Assembly: GCA_025594325.1 (NCBI GenBank)
Contig: JANHCV010000017.1
Coordinates: forward strand, 62,001 to 126,000
Source: Blastocladiella emersonii ATCC 22665
Lineage: Eukaryota; Blastocladiomycota; Blastocladiomycetes; Blastocladiales; Blastocladiaceae
DNA length: 64,000 nt
Direction: 5' to 3'
The position numbers and the translations under genes were made by a program. Under the pieces are notes generated by a model that searched no databases, was not told the DNA's origin, and worked only from the letters and a program-made list of their open reading frames with translations. Below are positions 54,876 through 64,000 of this stretch, one piece after another (position 1 is the first letter of the stretch; each line of letters opens with the position of its first letter).

Positions 54876-56318
54876 TCACGGGTCGCGCCTGTTGTTGTCG
54901 GCGCCAAAGTTAAAGTAGCTCTCGCGGAACCCCTTGTGGCCGGGTTTCTTGGTCGACGCGACGGTAGTCGCCGGGTCGCTCGAGTTGGCAGAGGAGAAGG
55001 CATCGAGAGCGGCGGAGCCCATGGACTCGAGCTTAGCGCCGAGGAGGCCCGAACCAGAGACGTGCATGCCGGGCTCCCAGTCGCGCACCTTTTCGATGGT
55101 GATGAGGCGGCGCGACCACTGGCCAAAGGGCTGCTCCGAGTTGGCGACGAGGCGCAGGGCCGGGTGCAGGGGCACGTCCTCGGGGGCGTACTCGGCCTTG
55201 ACCGTCGGGAGCCAGTAGGACAGGCGGCCGCCGACGACGAGCGAGCGGGCGGCAAAGTCGGTGAGGTCAGCCATGACGGCGTCGAGGTCGTAGGGAACCG
55301 TGGCGGGGAAGCGGCCCTGGCCGTGGCTCGGCGCGTGCTTGCGGGACGCGTCGGGCGAGACGCCGGCGGGGCGCCACTTTTCGCCGCCAATCTTCTTCGC
55401 ACCGGCGCGAACGCCGTAGGGCGGGTCCGTGACGATGGCGTCGAGGAAGGGGCGGGCGTTGCGCCACGGGTGGTGGGCGAGGTCGAAGACGAGGCAGTCG
55501 AGGACGCGGTCGGCGCACCCGTACTGGGCAATGTTGGAGTGGACCGAGACGGAGCCGGGCGCGTCCGTGGAGCGGGCGCTGCCCTTGCCCGTGCCGCGAA
55601 TCTGGCGGCCGTCAATGTCGCTGCCGACGGTGACGCCGCCAAAGTGGGCGGCGGTGACGAGGAAGGAGCCGGTGCCGACAAAGGGGTCGTAGACGAGGGC
55701 GCCGGGCTTGACGTGTGCCATGTTGGCCATGATGAGCGAGAGCTCGGGGTCCATGGAGGTGGTGCCGAGGTAGGCGCGGCGCTTGAGGTTGTAGCGGTCA
55801 ATGGCGCGGCGGTCGCCCGTGGCGACGAGGAGGCCGAAGTAGACGCGGGTCATGCGGTGGTCCGGGTCGTGCGGCGGGGTCCACGCCTCGAGCACGCCAA
55901 GGGTCGCGTCGGGTGTCTTGAGGTCAATCACCCCGCGAAAGGCCATGTAGGCGAACGAGTTGATGATGGCGACCTTTTCGGGCATGGACTTGGTGGTGTT
56001 GAAGGTCTCGACGACAAACTTGAACGAGGCGTCCATGAAGGGGGCGTTGCGGTTGCCCGGGTTGGCGCGCACGGCGGCGTGCAGCGCATCGTAGTCGTCG
56101 GCCGCGTCCCACAGGGCGTAGGCGTGTTTGACGAGGATGCTGCGGCGCACGAGAGCGGCGGCGGCGGCGTCCGAGGCGAGGTCGACGGTGGCAAAGGGGC
56201 ACGCGGGGTCGTAGTCGACCCACGTCAGGGCGACGCCCTCGAGGGCGGCGAGGGCGTCGATCTCGGGGCGGCGGAAGTCTTCATGTGCCTGGGCAAAGTG
56301 CAGCAGATACGGCGGCAT
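54876..56318 (-). CDS. TRMT11: tRNA guanosine-2-N2 methyltransferase catalytic subunit (Trm11/TRMT11)
   Basis: Trm11 with Trm112 makes m2G10 in cytosolic tRNAs. A single exon of 480 residues; the ATG is at 56318 (MPPYLLHFAQAHEDFRRPEI matches the family start). A THUMP-like N-half contains SFKFVVETFNTTKSM, typical of Trm11. The methyltransferase half starts KRRAYLGTTSMDPELSLIMANMA, then the SAM loop VYDPFVGTGSFLVTAAHFG, GSDIDGRQIRG, and catalytic motif TDPPYGVRAG. SYWLPTVKAEY and RLITIEKVRDWEPG close the fold. The last 65 residues are Ser/Ala-rich. It is divergent from NDUFS7 over 273 nt. Confidence 0.95.
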   Translation of the reverse strand: MPPYLLHFAQAHEDFRRPEIDALAALEGVALTWVDYDPACPFATVDLASDAAAAALVRRSILVKHAYALWDAADDYDALHAAVRANPGNRNAPFMDASFKFVVETFNTTKSMPEKVAIINSFAYMAFRGVIDLKTPDATLGVLEAWTPPHDPDHRMTRVYFGLLVATGDRRAIDRYNLKRRAYLGTTSMDPELSLIMANMAHVKPGALVYDPFVGTGSFLVTAAHFGGVTVGSDIDGRQIRGTGKGSARSTDAPGSVSVHSNIAQYGCADRVLDCLVFDLAHHPWRNARPFLDAIVTDPPYGVRAGAKKIGGEKWRPAGVSPDASRKHAPSHGQGRFPATVPYDLDAVMADLTDFAARSLVVGGRLSYWLPTVKAEYAPEDVPLHPALRLVANSEQPFGQWSRRLITIEKVRDWEPGMHVSGSGLLGAKLESMGSAALDAFSSANSSDPATTVASTKKPGHKGFRESYFNFGADNNRRDP

Positions 56319-56591
56319 GGCGGATTGAGTGGGTGGAATGAGTGGAAGGTCGGCGGGTGCGGCGTGGCGCAGCCGACGAGGTCGCCGCGGCGGCAATGTG
56401 CGCGGCGGGTCATGCGGCGTCACGTTGGCGGGCGGCAGGCACTCAACATCGGCGCGGCGGAGGTCGCTGCGCCGCCGCGATCGCGCCGCACGCTGGCCGG
56501 TCGCCGCGGCCGCGACGGCGCTGAGACACTGCTCGACGACGACGACGACGCCGGCGTGCCGCTCCCTGCAACCGCACCCACCACGCATACC

Positions 56592-57372
56592 ATGTCGCTC
56601 CTCCGCCCCGCCATGGGCCTGCGCGCCGCCGGCGCCGCCGCCCTGCGCCGCCCCGCCCCTGCCACCGCTGCCATGTGCGTGTGCCGTGTGACGTGGATCC
56701 GCTGCTGCCGCTGCCGCCACGGTGAGCGCAGCGCGGTTATGAATCAACGAATGAATGAACCAACGCCCTCCCGCACCCGCGCCCGCTCCGCGTAGCCAGC
56801 AGCTCCGCGCCCAGTCGACGACCACGGACGTGTCCGCGGCGCCGCCCGCGCCGCTCCCCGCGGCAGGCCCCGCGCGCGGCCAGATGGCGGCGCTCGCCCA
56901 GGGCAAGGGCGACTACGTGCTCGCCACGGTCGACTCGGTCATCAACTGGATCCGCGAGGGCTCGCTGTGGCCCATGACCTTCGGTCTCGCGTGCTGTGCC
57001 GTCGAGATGATGCACATGGCCGCCGCTCGCTACGATCAGGACCGCATCGGCATCGTGTTCCGCGCCTCGCCGCGCCAGTCGGACGTGATGATCGTCGCCG
57101 GCACCCTGACCAACAAGATGGCCCCCGCCCTGCGCAAGGTCTACGACCAGATGCCCGAGCCGCGCTGGGTCATCTCCATGGGCTCCTGCGCCAACGGCGG
57201 CGGCTACTACCACTACTCGTACTCGGTCGTGCGCGGCTGCGACCGCATCGTCCCCGTCGACATCTACGTCCCCGGCTGCCCGCCCACCGCCGAGGCCCTC
57301 ATGTACGGCGTGCTGCAGCTGCAGAAGAAGATTGCCCGCGAGAAGACCACCCGCATCTGGTTCCGCAAGTAA
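56592..57372 (+). CDS. NDUFS7: NADH dehydrogenase (complex I) iron-sulfur subunit NDUFS7/PSST
   Basis: This subunit carries cluster N2 and lines the quinone site of respiratory complex I, so the organism has complex I, unlike budding yeast. Exons 56592-56674 and 56796-57372 give 219 residues (human 213). The first exon encodes a presequence ([20 protein letters not shown]). The mature part has [39 protein letters not shown] with the tandem Cys, [20 protein letters not shown] and [15 protein letters not shown], giving all four 4Fe-4S ligands. The intron of 121 nt is longer than usual here. Confidence 0.97.
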
Positions 57373-57525
57373 AGGTTCCGTGTGTCGTGTCGTGTCGTGT
57401 GCCAGTGCATCTGTTCTTGTGCTCAATCATTACCTCAGTTTCTTTTCGTTCGTCCTCTCGCACCGAATCCTGTCCTAATAATCCAACCGTGATCCTGATT
57501 ACTCGCTGACTTGCGATCTTCGGCA

Positions 57526-59456
57526 TCACCCAAACATGCGCAGCTTCTGCCCGCCCTCGGCCTGCTTGGCCGCGAGCTCTGCCGCCGCCTTGCGCTTGCG
57601 CTCCGCCGCCTCGGCCCGCAGCCGCTCGTCCTGGACCCCGAACAGCGAGCTGAAGAACTCGTCGACCATGCTGTCGCTCCACGCCATCACCGCCGACACG
57701 CCCGCCGACCCCGACGCGCCGCCCTCGTCCGAGTTGGCCACGGCCCCGCCGCGCGCACCCACAATCGCCGACCCGGGCACGTTGAGCGGCCGGTACTGCG
57801 GCGCCACCGCCGTGGGCGCCATGAAGTTGGCCAGCTTGTCGTGCACGTGGAACCGCAGCTGCCGCCCCTTGGACGCGCGCGTGTCCACGGCCCGCTTGAC
57901 CCGCGACGCTCGCAGCGTCGCGTGGTGCGCAGCCACCGCGCCCGGCTGGTCCGCGAGCTTGCGGTCAATCAGGTCCTTGAGCTGCGCCGAGTAAAAGTCG
58001 CTGTCGTCGAAGATGAACGCCAGGCTCGCGTTGCGCACCGTCCGCGCCGAGCCGCGTACCTCGGTCGTCTCGTCCGTCACGTCCAGCATGGGCTTCTCGC
58101 GGCCCGACACGGTTGCCGCCGCCGCAGCAGCTGCCGCGGCCGTCGCCTCGGCGTCGTCCGCTGCCGCGAGCGTGAGCACCGGCTCGGGCGTCCGCTTGAG
58201 GTGCGTCCGGTTGATGAGCCGGTCGCGGTCGTTCATGACCGACGTGAACTGGTGCGCAAACAACGTGTTGATGGCCTTGAACTTTTTCGTGTTGAGCGAC
58301 ACGCCTGCCGCCGCGTTCACCTTCTCGTGCCACTTTTCCATGGCGTCCATGCGCCACGGCCGCGACCGCTTGAGGAAGCTGGTCGTGTCCTCGAGCACCT
58401 CGTCCGCGGCCGAGGACGGCGACGCATCGCTGCGTTTCCGCTTGCCGAGCATCGGGACCGCCTCGGACGCGACCGTCGCGAGCGCCGGATGATTGTCGAT
58501 CATGGCGCGCTGCAGCGCCGACAGGTCCATCATCAGATCCGCCAGCGCCTTGCGCGCAGCGGTGACCGCCGACTGACCCGCCGACTGCGTCGCGTCCATG
58601 AACGCGGGGAACTCGGCGGGGGCCGGCAGCGTGTTGGCCGACGTGAGAGCCTTTTGCAGGCGGATGCGCAGGTCCAGAAGCGCGTCGCACATGCCCTATT
58701 GAACGTGAACGTATTGCAGGGGTTAGCGCTGTCGAAGGGCTCCTCCGTGAGGAAGCGCGGACGCACCATCTGGGCCTTGATGTGCTGCCCCTTCTCGGCG
58801 TCGGACGCGGGCTGCTCAACCGCAGCGGCGAGCACCTTCTTGGTGAGCTCCGCATCGTCAGCCGCACCGCCTACTGACGACGCCTCCTCGTCATCGTCGC
58901 TCTCGTCGTCGCTTTGGCCGAATGCCTCGACTTCCGAATCCTGCTCGTAGCCCTCCTCGCCGCCGAGTTCGTCGGCGTCGTCGCCCCAGTTGAAGCCGGA
59001 GGCGCCCGTCTCTTCAGCGCCCTCCTCCTCATCGCCGTCCGACTCGCTGTCGCGGTCCTCGTCCATGGGATCGTCGTCGCTATCGCTGCCCGAGGCCTCG
59101 TCACCACTGCCCTCGAGATCCTCCTCCTCGTCGGAGTCGGAGCCCTCGTCACTCCAGTCACCGGCCGCGAGATCGGCGCGCGACACGCGGCGACCGGCGT
59201 ACTTGGGGTCGTCGAGGACGAGGTCGGAGCGCGCGCGCAGGGCCGACTTGCCGACGTCGACGTAGTGGGAGCGATCGGGCTCGTCCGAGTCGCCGTCCGA
59301 GTCCACGCCGCCGTCACTGGTGGCGCCGCCAAACGCCGAAGACTCGGGGTCCATGTCGGCGGGACGCGTCGTGTCGAACATGGCCAGCGTGGCGGCCAGA
59401 CCCGACTTGGGCGCCGCGGCTGCCGCGGCGCCCGTCTTCTTTTTGCTTGATGCCAT
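57526..59456 (-). CDS. AATF: AATF/Che-1/Bfr2-like small-subunit processome factor
   Basis: A nucleolar protein needed for early 18S rRNA processing. Minus-strand exons 59456-58767 and 58695-57526 give 619 residues (yeast Bfr2 534, human 560). The 71-nt intron has a GCTAAC branch and donor GTGCGT. Residues about 45-200 are highly acidic (DSDEEEDLEGSGDEASGSD and similar). The AATF domain follows the splice: MCDALLDLRIRLQKALTSAN, FPAFMD. The TRAUB domain in the C-half has FIFDDSDFYSAQLKDLIDRK, SKGRQLRFHVHDKLANFMAP and DEFFSSLFG. A CACGTG lies 133 nt upstream of the ATG, at 59589-59594. Confidence 0.94.
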
Positions 59457-59726
59457 GGTGTCGTGCGTCGTTCAGATGGTGGGTTGATACGTTGGACGCA
59501 AAGATGTGCGTGGCTCAGCGCCTCACAGCCAAGGAGGCCGGGAGGGAAGCAACCGCGTCGCGGAAGTGCGACTTGGGTCAGTGGAGCGCACGTGATCTGT
59601 CGCTACGCAGTGCTCTCAGTGGACACGAGGCAGTATCAAGCAAATTCTGCTGTATTTACTTGTTTGCTCTCAGCAATGCGCGGGTGGGGAAGAAAAATGT
59701 GCAAGGGATCATCAATCACCAAACTC

Positions 59727-61976
59727 TTACTGGAAGAGCAGCTCCGTGTACTTGGGCAGGGGCCAGAACTTGTCGGCCACCTTCTGCTCGAGCGCGTCCG
59801 CGGCGGAGCGCACCTCCTCCATGGCGGCGACGAGCTTGGCGTCGGCGGCCTTGGCCTGCTCGACGGGGTCGGCAATGTCGAAGATGGCGTCGGCCGTCTC
59901 GGTGAGGGCAGCCGACGAGGCCGTGAGCTTGACGAGCAGGGGCGTGATGGCCTTGATGGCGTCCACCTCGGGCGACGCGTCGCAGCCCGCGGCCTTGAGG
60001 GCCGTGGCCGTGTCGGCGAGCGACTTGCGGTAATCGTACACGGCGGGCAGGATGGTCTGGTTGATCATGAACTTGAGCGTGTTGGCCTCGATGAGCAGGT
60101 CCTTGGCGAAGCGCTCGACGAGCACGTGGTAGCGCGAGTGCAGCTCCTCGTGCGTGAACACGGCCGTGGCCTTGGTCAGCATGTCGGCGTTGACGGGCTC
60201 GAGCAGCTGGGCGTAGGCCTCGGGGACCGACTTGATGTTGAGCAGGCCGCGCTTCTCGGCCTCGTCCGACCAGGCCTGCGAGTAGTTGTCGCCCTCGAAG
60301 CGGATGGCGCGCGTGTCGGCAATCAGGTCGCGGATAACGGCAATCTTGTCGTCCTCGGTGGCAATGGCCTTGCCGGCCATCTTGGCCTCGAGCTTCTTGG
60401 CAATCTGGTCGAGGGCCGAGGCGACGGCGGCGGTGAGGACCGTGACGGGGAACGAGGGCGACTGCTTGGAGCCCACGGCGCGGAACTCGAACTTGTTGCC
60501 CGTGAAGGCAAAGGGCGAGGTGCGGTTGCGGTCCGTGAGGTCGCGGGCAATCTCGGGGAGCACGGCCACCTTGAGGTCGAGGACGGTGCCGCCGAGCTTG
60601 ATGGTCTGCATGTGCGGGACCGAGAAGTTCTTGATGCCGCGCTTCTGCTCAATGGCGTCGAGCACCTCGGTGAGCTGCTCGCCGAGGAAGGCCGAGATGA
60701 TGCCGGGCGGTGCCTCCTGGGCGCCGAGGCGGTGCAGGTTGGACGAGGACGAGATGGAGGCGCGCAGGATGCCCTGGTGCTGCTTGACGCCGAGCAGGGT
60801 GGCGAGGAGGAAGATGAGGAAGCGGTAGTTGGTCTCGGGGCGGACCGTGGGGTCGAGCAGGTTGTCGCCCTGGTCCGTGGACATGGACCAGTTGCAGTGC
60901 TTGCCCGAGCCGTTGATGCCCTTGAAGGGCTTCTCGTGGAAGAGCACCTTGAGCTTGTGGCGGTGGGCGACCTGGTGCATCACGTCCATGACGAGCAGGT
61001 TGTGGTCGACGGCGACCGTGGCCTCCTCGAAGATGGGGGCGAGCTCGAACTGCTGCGGGGCCACCTCGTTGTGGCGGGTCTTGACGGGGACGCCGAGCTT
61101 GAGCAGCTCGAGCTCCGACTCGGACATGGTGGCGAGGACGCGCGAGGGGATCTTGCCAAAGTAGTGGTCCTCGAGCTGCTGGTGCTTGGGCGGGACCGAG
61201 CCGATGAGGGTGCGGCCCGTGAGCTTGAGGTCGGGGCGCAGCGAGTAGAGGTTGCGGTCAATGAGGAAGTACTCCTGCTCGGTGCCGAGCGTGGTGTAGA
61301 CGCGCGACACGTTCTCGCCGAGCAGGCGCAGGACCTTGACGGCCGACTTGGAGAGGGCCTCGTTGGCGCGGAGCAGGACCGTCTTCTCGTCGAGGGCCTG
61401 TCCGTTGTAGGAGATGAAGACCGAGGGGATGTAGAGGGTGGTGGTGCCCTTGATGGGCCCGTCGCGCAGGAACATGGGCGAGGTCGTGTCCCAGACCGTG
61501 TAGCCGCGGGCCTCGAAGGTGGTGCGCATGCCGCCCGAGGGGAACGAGGACGCGTCGGGCTCCGACTGCAGCAGCTGCGAGCCCGAGAAGGCGTCGATGG
61601 CGGCGGCAAACTCGCCGCTGGCGTTGTACTTGAGGGTGAGGAACGAGTCGTGCTTCTCGGCCGTGGTGCCCGTCTGCGGCTGGAACCAGTGGGTGAAGTG
61701 GGTGCAGCCGCGGTCCTGGGCCCAGACGCGCACCGCGTGCGCGACCGCGTCGGCCGTGGTCTTGTCGAGCGTCTGGCGGCCGCGCATCTGCTTGACGAAC
61801 TGCGCGTAGACGGGCTTGGGCAGCGCCTTCTGCAGCGCCGACAGGCCGAAGACCGAGGTGCCGAAGATCTCGGACGGGGTCAGGACGCGGCCGTGCACGT
61901 CCGTCGGCACCTTGACGTCGCGCGGCGTGTGGGCGACGACGCCGAGGACAGCCTCGATGCGGGCCTGCTGCGACAT
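59727..61976 (-). CDS. glnN: Glutamine synthetase type III (GlnN type)
   Basis: This enzyme makes glutamine from glutamate, ammonia and ATP. A single exon of 749 residues, the size of GSIII (about 700-750), far longer than eukaryotic GSII (about 350-370). Type III landmarks: FGTSVFGLSALQKALPKPVY near residue 38, TFEARGYTVWDTTSPMFL, TLGTEQEYFLIDR (Glu ligands), RHNEVAPQQFELAPIFEEA, MDVMHQVAHRHKLKVLFHEK, INGSGKHCNWSMSTDQGDNL (catalytic), and FEFRAVGSKQSPSFPVTVL. A C-terminal helical extension (about 640-749) is family-typical. GSIII is known in bacteria and several protist groups. Divergent from PCK across 876 nt; a TATAAA lies 107-112 nt upstream of its ATG. Confidence 0.97.
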   Translation of the reverse strand: MSQQARIEAVLGVVAHTPRDVKVPTDVHGRVLTPSEIFGTSVFGLSALQKALPKPVYAQFVKQMRGRQTLDKTTADAVAHAVRVWAQDRGCTHFTHWFQPQTGTTAEKHDSFLTLKYNASGEFAAAIDAFSGSQLLQSEPDASSFPSGGMRTTFEARGYTVWDTTSPMFLRDGPIKGTTTLYIPSVFISYNGQALDEKTVLLRANEALSKSAVKVLRLLGENVSRVYTTLGTEQEYFLIDRNLYSLRPDLKLTGRTLIGSVPPKHQQLEDHYFGKIPSRVLATMSESELELLKLGVPVKTRHNEVAPQQFELAPIFEEATVAVDHNLLVMDVMHQVAHRHKLKVLFHEKPFKGINGSGKHCNWSMSTDQGDNLLDPTVRPETNYRFLIFLLATLLGVKQHQGILRASISSSSNLHRLGAQEAPPGIISAFLGEQLTEVLDAIEQKRGIKNFSVPHMQTIKLGGTVLDLKVAVLPEIARDLTDRNRTSPFAFTGNKFEFRAVGSKQSPSFPVTVLTAAVASALDQIAKKLEAKMAGKAIATEDDKIAVIRDLIADTRAIRFEGDNYSQAWSDEAEKRGLLNIKSVPEAYAQLLEPVNADMLTKATAVFTHEELHSRYHVLVERFAKDLLIEANTLKFMINQTILPAVYDYRKSLADTATALKAAGCDASPEVDAIKAITPLLVKLTASSAALTETADAIFDIADPVEQAKAADAKLVAAMEEVRSAADALEQKVADKFWPLPKYTELLFQ

Positions 61977-62082
61977 GGTGGTTGATGCGTGGAGGGGGCG
62001 GGCGGGGAGGGATCGGCGGGCGCGACCTTGATTAACGGAAGAGGGCGGGGAGCGGGGCGGGCCGGCGGGGACGGGCGCGCAC

Positions 62083-62088
62083 TTTATA
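62083..62088 (-). promoter_or_regulatory. TATA box of glutamine synthetase III gene
   Basis: GTATAAAG on the minus strand, 107-112 nt before the ATG at 61976. Confidence 0.65.
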
Positions 62089-62670
62089 CGGTCGGCGGCC
62101 GTGAGGGCCTTGCGAGGGAACGCGTATCGCTATCGCGCGCACGCACGCGTCAGAGTCCGCTCCCACTCGGCACGCGTGTCTCCGAGCCCACGCCGCGCTG
62201 AGGGAACTCTCGGGACCGCCTATTTTCAGCCGCGACGGCCGCGCGCACGTGAGCCGATTCCGCGCGACGCGTCCCCTTCGCGGGCTCGGCCGGGCGCCTT
62301 TTCGCCTTGCTCGCGAACCCGATAAGCGACGCGCCGCTCATCCTCACGGGAGAGTCGGCGCGCCACGGGCCGGCCCGGCCGGGTCCTGGGTGGCGCCGTG
62401 TCTCGGTCTGCTCGCCCCTCCCTCCTCCCTCCCGCGGTCGCGCCCGCCCTCGGCGCCCTGCTCCGCCGGGACTTGGCCGCGCGAGGCGCGACGCGACGAT
62501 GCAGAGCAAAGTGCAGCGCTGAGTGCAGCGCCCCCGCCGCGATGTGACACTTTTCATCTCGCCGCACGTGGGCCGGAGCAGACCGGGCGCAGCGGGCCGG
62601 CGCGCACGTGACGCGTGCTCGAGCGGCGCTCCGTGTTGCGTCGCGTTGCTGTTCCGGCCGCGCCCGCGCC

Positions 62671-62710
62671 CGCCTGAGACCGCCTGCGCCCGCCTGAGAC
62701 CGCCCGAGAC
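62671..62710 (+). repeat. Imperfect 10-nt tandem repeat in the PCK upstream region
   Basis: Four decamers: CGCCTGAGAC, CGCCTGCGCC, CGCCTGAGAC, CGCCCGAGAC, followed by a CCGA/CCGG-rich stretch. About 50 nt upstream of the PCK TATA box. Confidence 0.75.
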
Positions 62711-62761
62711 CGCCGACCGGCCGGCCGACCGACCGGACTCGCGCCGCCGGACCCGCCACCG

Positions 62762-62767
62762 TATAAA
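62762..62767 (+). promoter_or_regulatory. TATA box of PEP carboxykinase gene
   Basis: GTATAAAGC on the plus strand, 86-91 nt before the ATG at 62853, which itself has a strong GCCACCATGA context. Confidence 0.7.
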
Positions 62768-62852
62768 GCACCGCGGCGCCCCCCCGCTCCCTACGCTCGT
62801 GCTCCTCTCCCGCCCCGCCCGCCCCGGCACCCCCACACCCCCCGCCGCCACC

Positions 62853-64000
62853 ATGACCTCGATCCCCAGCATCGCCGAGACGGTCAACGACCAGCTCCAC
62901 AAGGAGGCCGGCATCGACTACTCCAAGGAGATCAAGCGCAACATCTCGGTTGCCCAGCTCTACGAGGACGCGCTCAAGTACGAGGACGGCACCTTCCTGT
63001 CGTCGACGGGCGCCCTCATCACCTCGTCGGGCGCCAAGAAGGGCCGCTCGCCGCGCGACAAGCGCATTGTCGAGGAGGAGACGAGCGCCCGCGACGTGTG
63101 GTGGGGCCCCGTCAACACCAAGATCTCCGAGTCCGTGTTCATGATCAACCGCGAGCGCGCCATCGACTACCTCAACACGCGCTCGCGCCTCTACGTCTTC
63201 GACGGCTTTGCCGGATGGGACCCCAAGCACCGCATCAAGGTCCGCATCGTGTGCGCCCGCGCCTACCACGCGCTCTTCATGCGCAACATGCTCATCCGCC
63301 CGACGGACGCGGAGCTCGCCGAGTTCGGCCACCCCGACTTCACCATCTTCAACGCCGGCCAGTTCCCCGCCAACCGCTACACCACGGGCATGACCTCGTC
63401 CACGTCCATTGCCATCAACTTCAAGCGTAAGGAGATGGTCATCCTCGGCACCCAGTACGCCGGCGAGATGAAGAAGGGCATCTTCACCATCATGCACTAC
63501 CTCATGCCCAAGCAGGGCGTCCTCTCGCTCCACTCGTCGGCCAACGAGGGCACCACCGACGGCGACGTGTCGCTCTTCTTCGGCCTCTCGGGCACGGGCA
63601 AGACCACCCTGTCCGCCGACCCGCACCGCAACCTGATCGGCGACGACGAGCACTGCTGGTCCGACGACGGCATCTTCAACATCGAGGGCGGCTGCTACGC
63701 CAAGACCATCGACCTCTCGGCCGACAAGGAGCCCGAGATCTTCAACGCCATCCGCTTCGGCTCGGTGCTCGAGAACGTGGTCTTCCACCCCGAGTCGCGC
63801 CTCGTCGACTACACGGACGCGTCGCTCACCGAGAACACGCGCTGCGCCTACCCGATCGAGTACATCCCCAACGCCAAGCTCCCCTGCATGGGCGGCCACC
63901 CCAAGAACATCATCCTGCTCACGTGCGACGCCTTCGGCGTCCTGCCGCCCGTCGCCAAGCTCACGTCGGCCCAGGCCATGTACCACTTCATCTCGGGCTA
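62853..64000 (+). CDS. PCK1: Phosphoenolpyruvate carboxykinase (ATP), 3' truncated by window
   Basis: This enzyme converts oxaloacetate plus ATP to PEP, CO2 and ADP, the committed step of gluconeogenesis in fungi. 382 residues are visible and the frame runs off the window end; full enzymes are about 530-550. Motifs: [19 protein letters not shown] region ([19 protein letters not shown]), [66 protein letters not shown], and the kinase-1a P-loop [14 protein letters not shown], followed by [20 protein letters not shown]. This is the ATP-dependent type, as in yeast Pck1, not the GTP type of animals. No intron is seen in the visible part. Confidence 0.97.
   Translation, partial: MTSIPSIAETVNDQLHKEAGIDYSKEIKRNISVAQLYEDALKYEDGTFLSSTGALITSSGAKKGRSPRDKRIVEEETSARDVWWGPVNTKISESVFMINRERAIDYLNTRSRLYVFDGFAGWDPKHRIKVRIVCARAYHALFMRNMLIRPTDAELAEFGHPDFTIFNAGQFPANRYTTGMTSSTSIAINFKRKEMVILGTQYAGEMKKGIFTIMHYLMPKQGVLSLHSSANEGTTDGDVSLFFGLSGTGKTTLSADPHRNLIGDDEHCWSDDGIFNIEGGCYAKTIDLSADKEPEIFNAIRFGSVLENVVFHPESRLVDYTDASLTENTRCAYPIEYIPNAKLPCMGGHPKNIILLTCDAFGVLPPVAKLTSAQAMYHFISG

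Larger units (their letters stand above)
61977..62852. promoter_or_regulatory. Divergent promoter between glutamine synthetase III and PEP carboxykinase
   Basis: An 876-nt interval, the best-marked promoter of the window. On the GS side TATAAA reads on the minus strand (62088-62083); on the PCK side TATAAA is at 62762-62767; both sit in the octamer GTATAAAG. Three CACGTG palindromes lie between them (62246-62251, 62565-62570, 62605-62610), the last within CACGTGACGCG. An imperfect decamer array follows at 62671-62710. No ORF is supported. Confidence 0.65.

Noticed and set aside
58696..58766. AATF as two separate genes with a start at 58692
   Set aside because: A 71-nt intron with GTGCGT donor, GCTAAC branch and AATAG acceptor joins both parts in phase and recreates the conserved AATF domain.
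59463..61985. 840-residue open frame on the plus strand, antisense to glutamine synthetase III
   Set aside because: It is a mirror frame created by the strong GC bias at third positions. The minus strand encodes a complete GSIII with all motifs; the antisense product has no recognisable domain.
62226..63986. 586-residue open frame antisense to PEP carboxykinase and its promoter
   Set aside because: Shadow of PCK; it spans the TATA box and start region of a well-supported gene.

Overview
This is a 64 kb window of nuclear DNA from a eukaryote, most likely a fungus of an early-diverging zoosporic lineage. Blastocladiomycota is my best guess, and it is an inference. The sequence is very GC-rich. 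Most genes carry several short introns, nearly all 55-98 nt, with GTRNGY-type donors, a CTGAC or CTAAC branch sequence and a TAG/CAG acceptor. Fungal-leaning features are the ATP-type PEP carboxykinase, DOPA 4,5-dioxygenase-type protein, RasGEF, PP6/Sit4 phosphatase and intron style. Features unlike yeasts are a base-exchange phosphatidylserine synthase, a type III glutamine synthetase, a plant-type LRR protein and an ABHD12-type lipase. MSH4 implies meiosis. I found no tRNA, rRNA, recognisable transposon or CRISPR array.

Layout, left to right. 0-13 kb: 3' part of a MATE transporter, VPS53 (GARP tether), an SR splicing factor, phosphatidylserine synthase, a mitochondrial RNase II-type exonuclease (-) divergent from amidophosphoribosyltransferase (+), and a LOG-family phosphoribohydrolase (-). 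13-24 kb: a large RasGEF, PP6 catalytic subunit (-) divergent from 5-formyl-THF cyclo-ligase (+), and GSK3 (-) with an 813-nt first intron. 24-32 kb: PIP5-kinase, DAHP synthase, and WDR5 with a roughly 500-residue disordered N-terminal extension. 32-43 kb: a HUT1/SLC35B1 transporter (-), SART3/Prp24-like factor (-), DOPA dioxygenase-type protein, a degenerate mitochondrial carrier-like gene with an apparent frameshift (-), an LETM1-domain protein (-), and ABHD12. 43-54 kb: METTL18/Hpm1 (-) divergent from POLD3 (+), then MSH4, an ankyrin protein, an LRR membrane protein, and a DUF1636-domain membrane protein. 54-64 kb: aquaporin, TRM11 (-) divergent from NDUFS7 (+), AATF/BFR2 (-), and glutamine synthetase III (-) divergent from PEP carboxykinase (+, cut by the window end).

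The genes are mainly housekeeping and do not form a cluster. Functional themes recur: Golgi/ER trafficking and lipids (VPS53, PSS, PIP5K, HUT1, ABHD12), pre-mRNA splicing (SR protein, SART3), purine and one-carbon supply (PPAT, MTHFS), chromatin and replication/meiosis (WDR5, POLD3, MSH4), and nitrogen/carbon flux (GS-III beside PCK). Exon coordinates were set by hand from splice signals, reading phase and family similarity; joined lengths are multiples of three in every spliced gene whose two ends lie in the window.

The most interesting non-genic signal is in the 5' regions. A GCGAGACGCG-like element recurs and is amplified into short tandem arrays upstream of two genes. CACGTG palindromes are frequent in promoters, and GTAYAAA TATA-like elements lie about 75-115 nt before four ATGs. 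The most interesting proteins are the WDR5 with its giant tail, the eukaryotic DUF1636 protein, and the LRR protein whose repeats are encoded by 72-nt exons.
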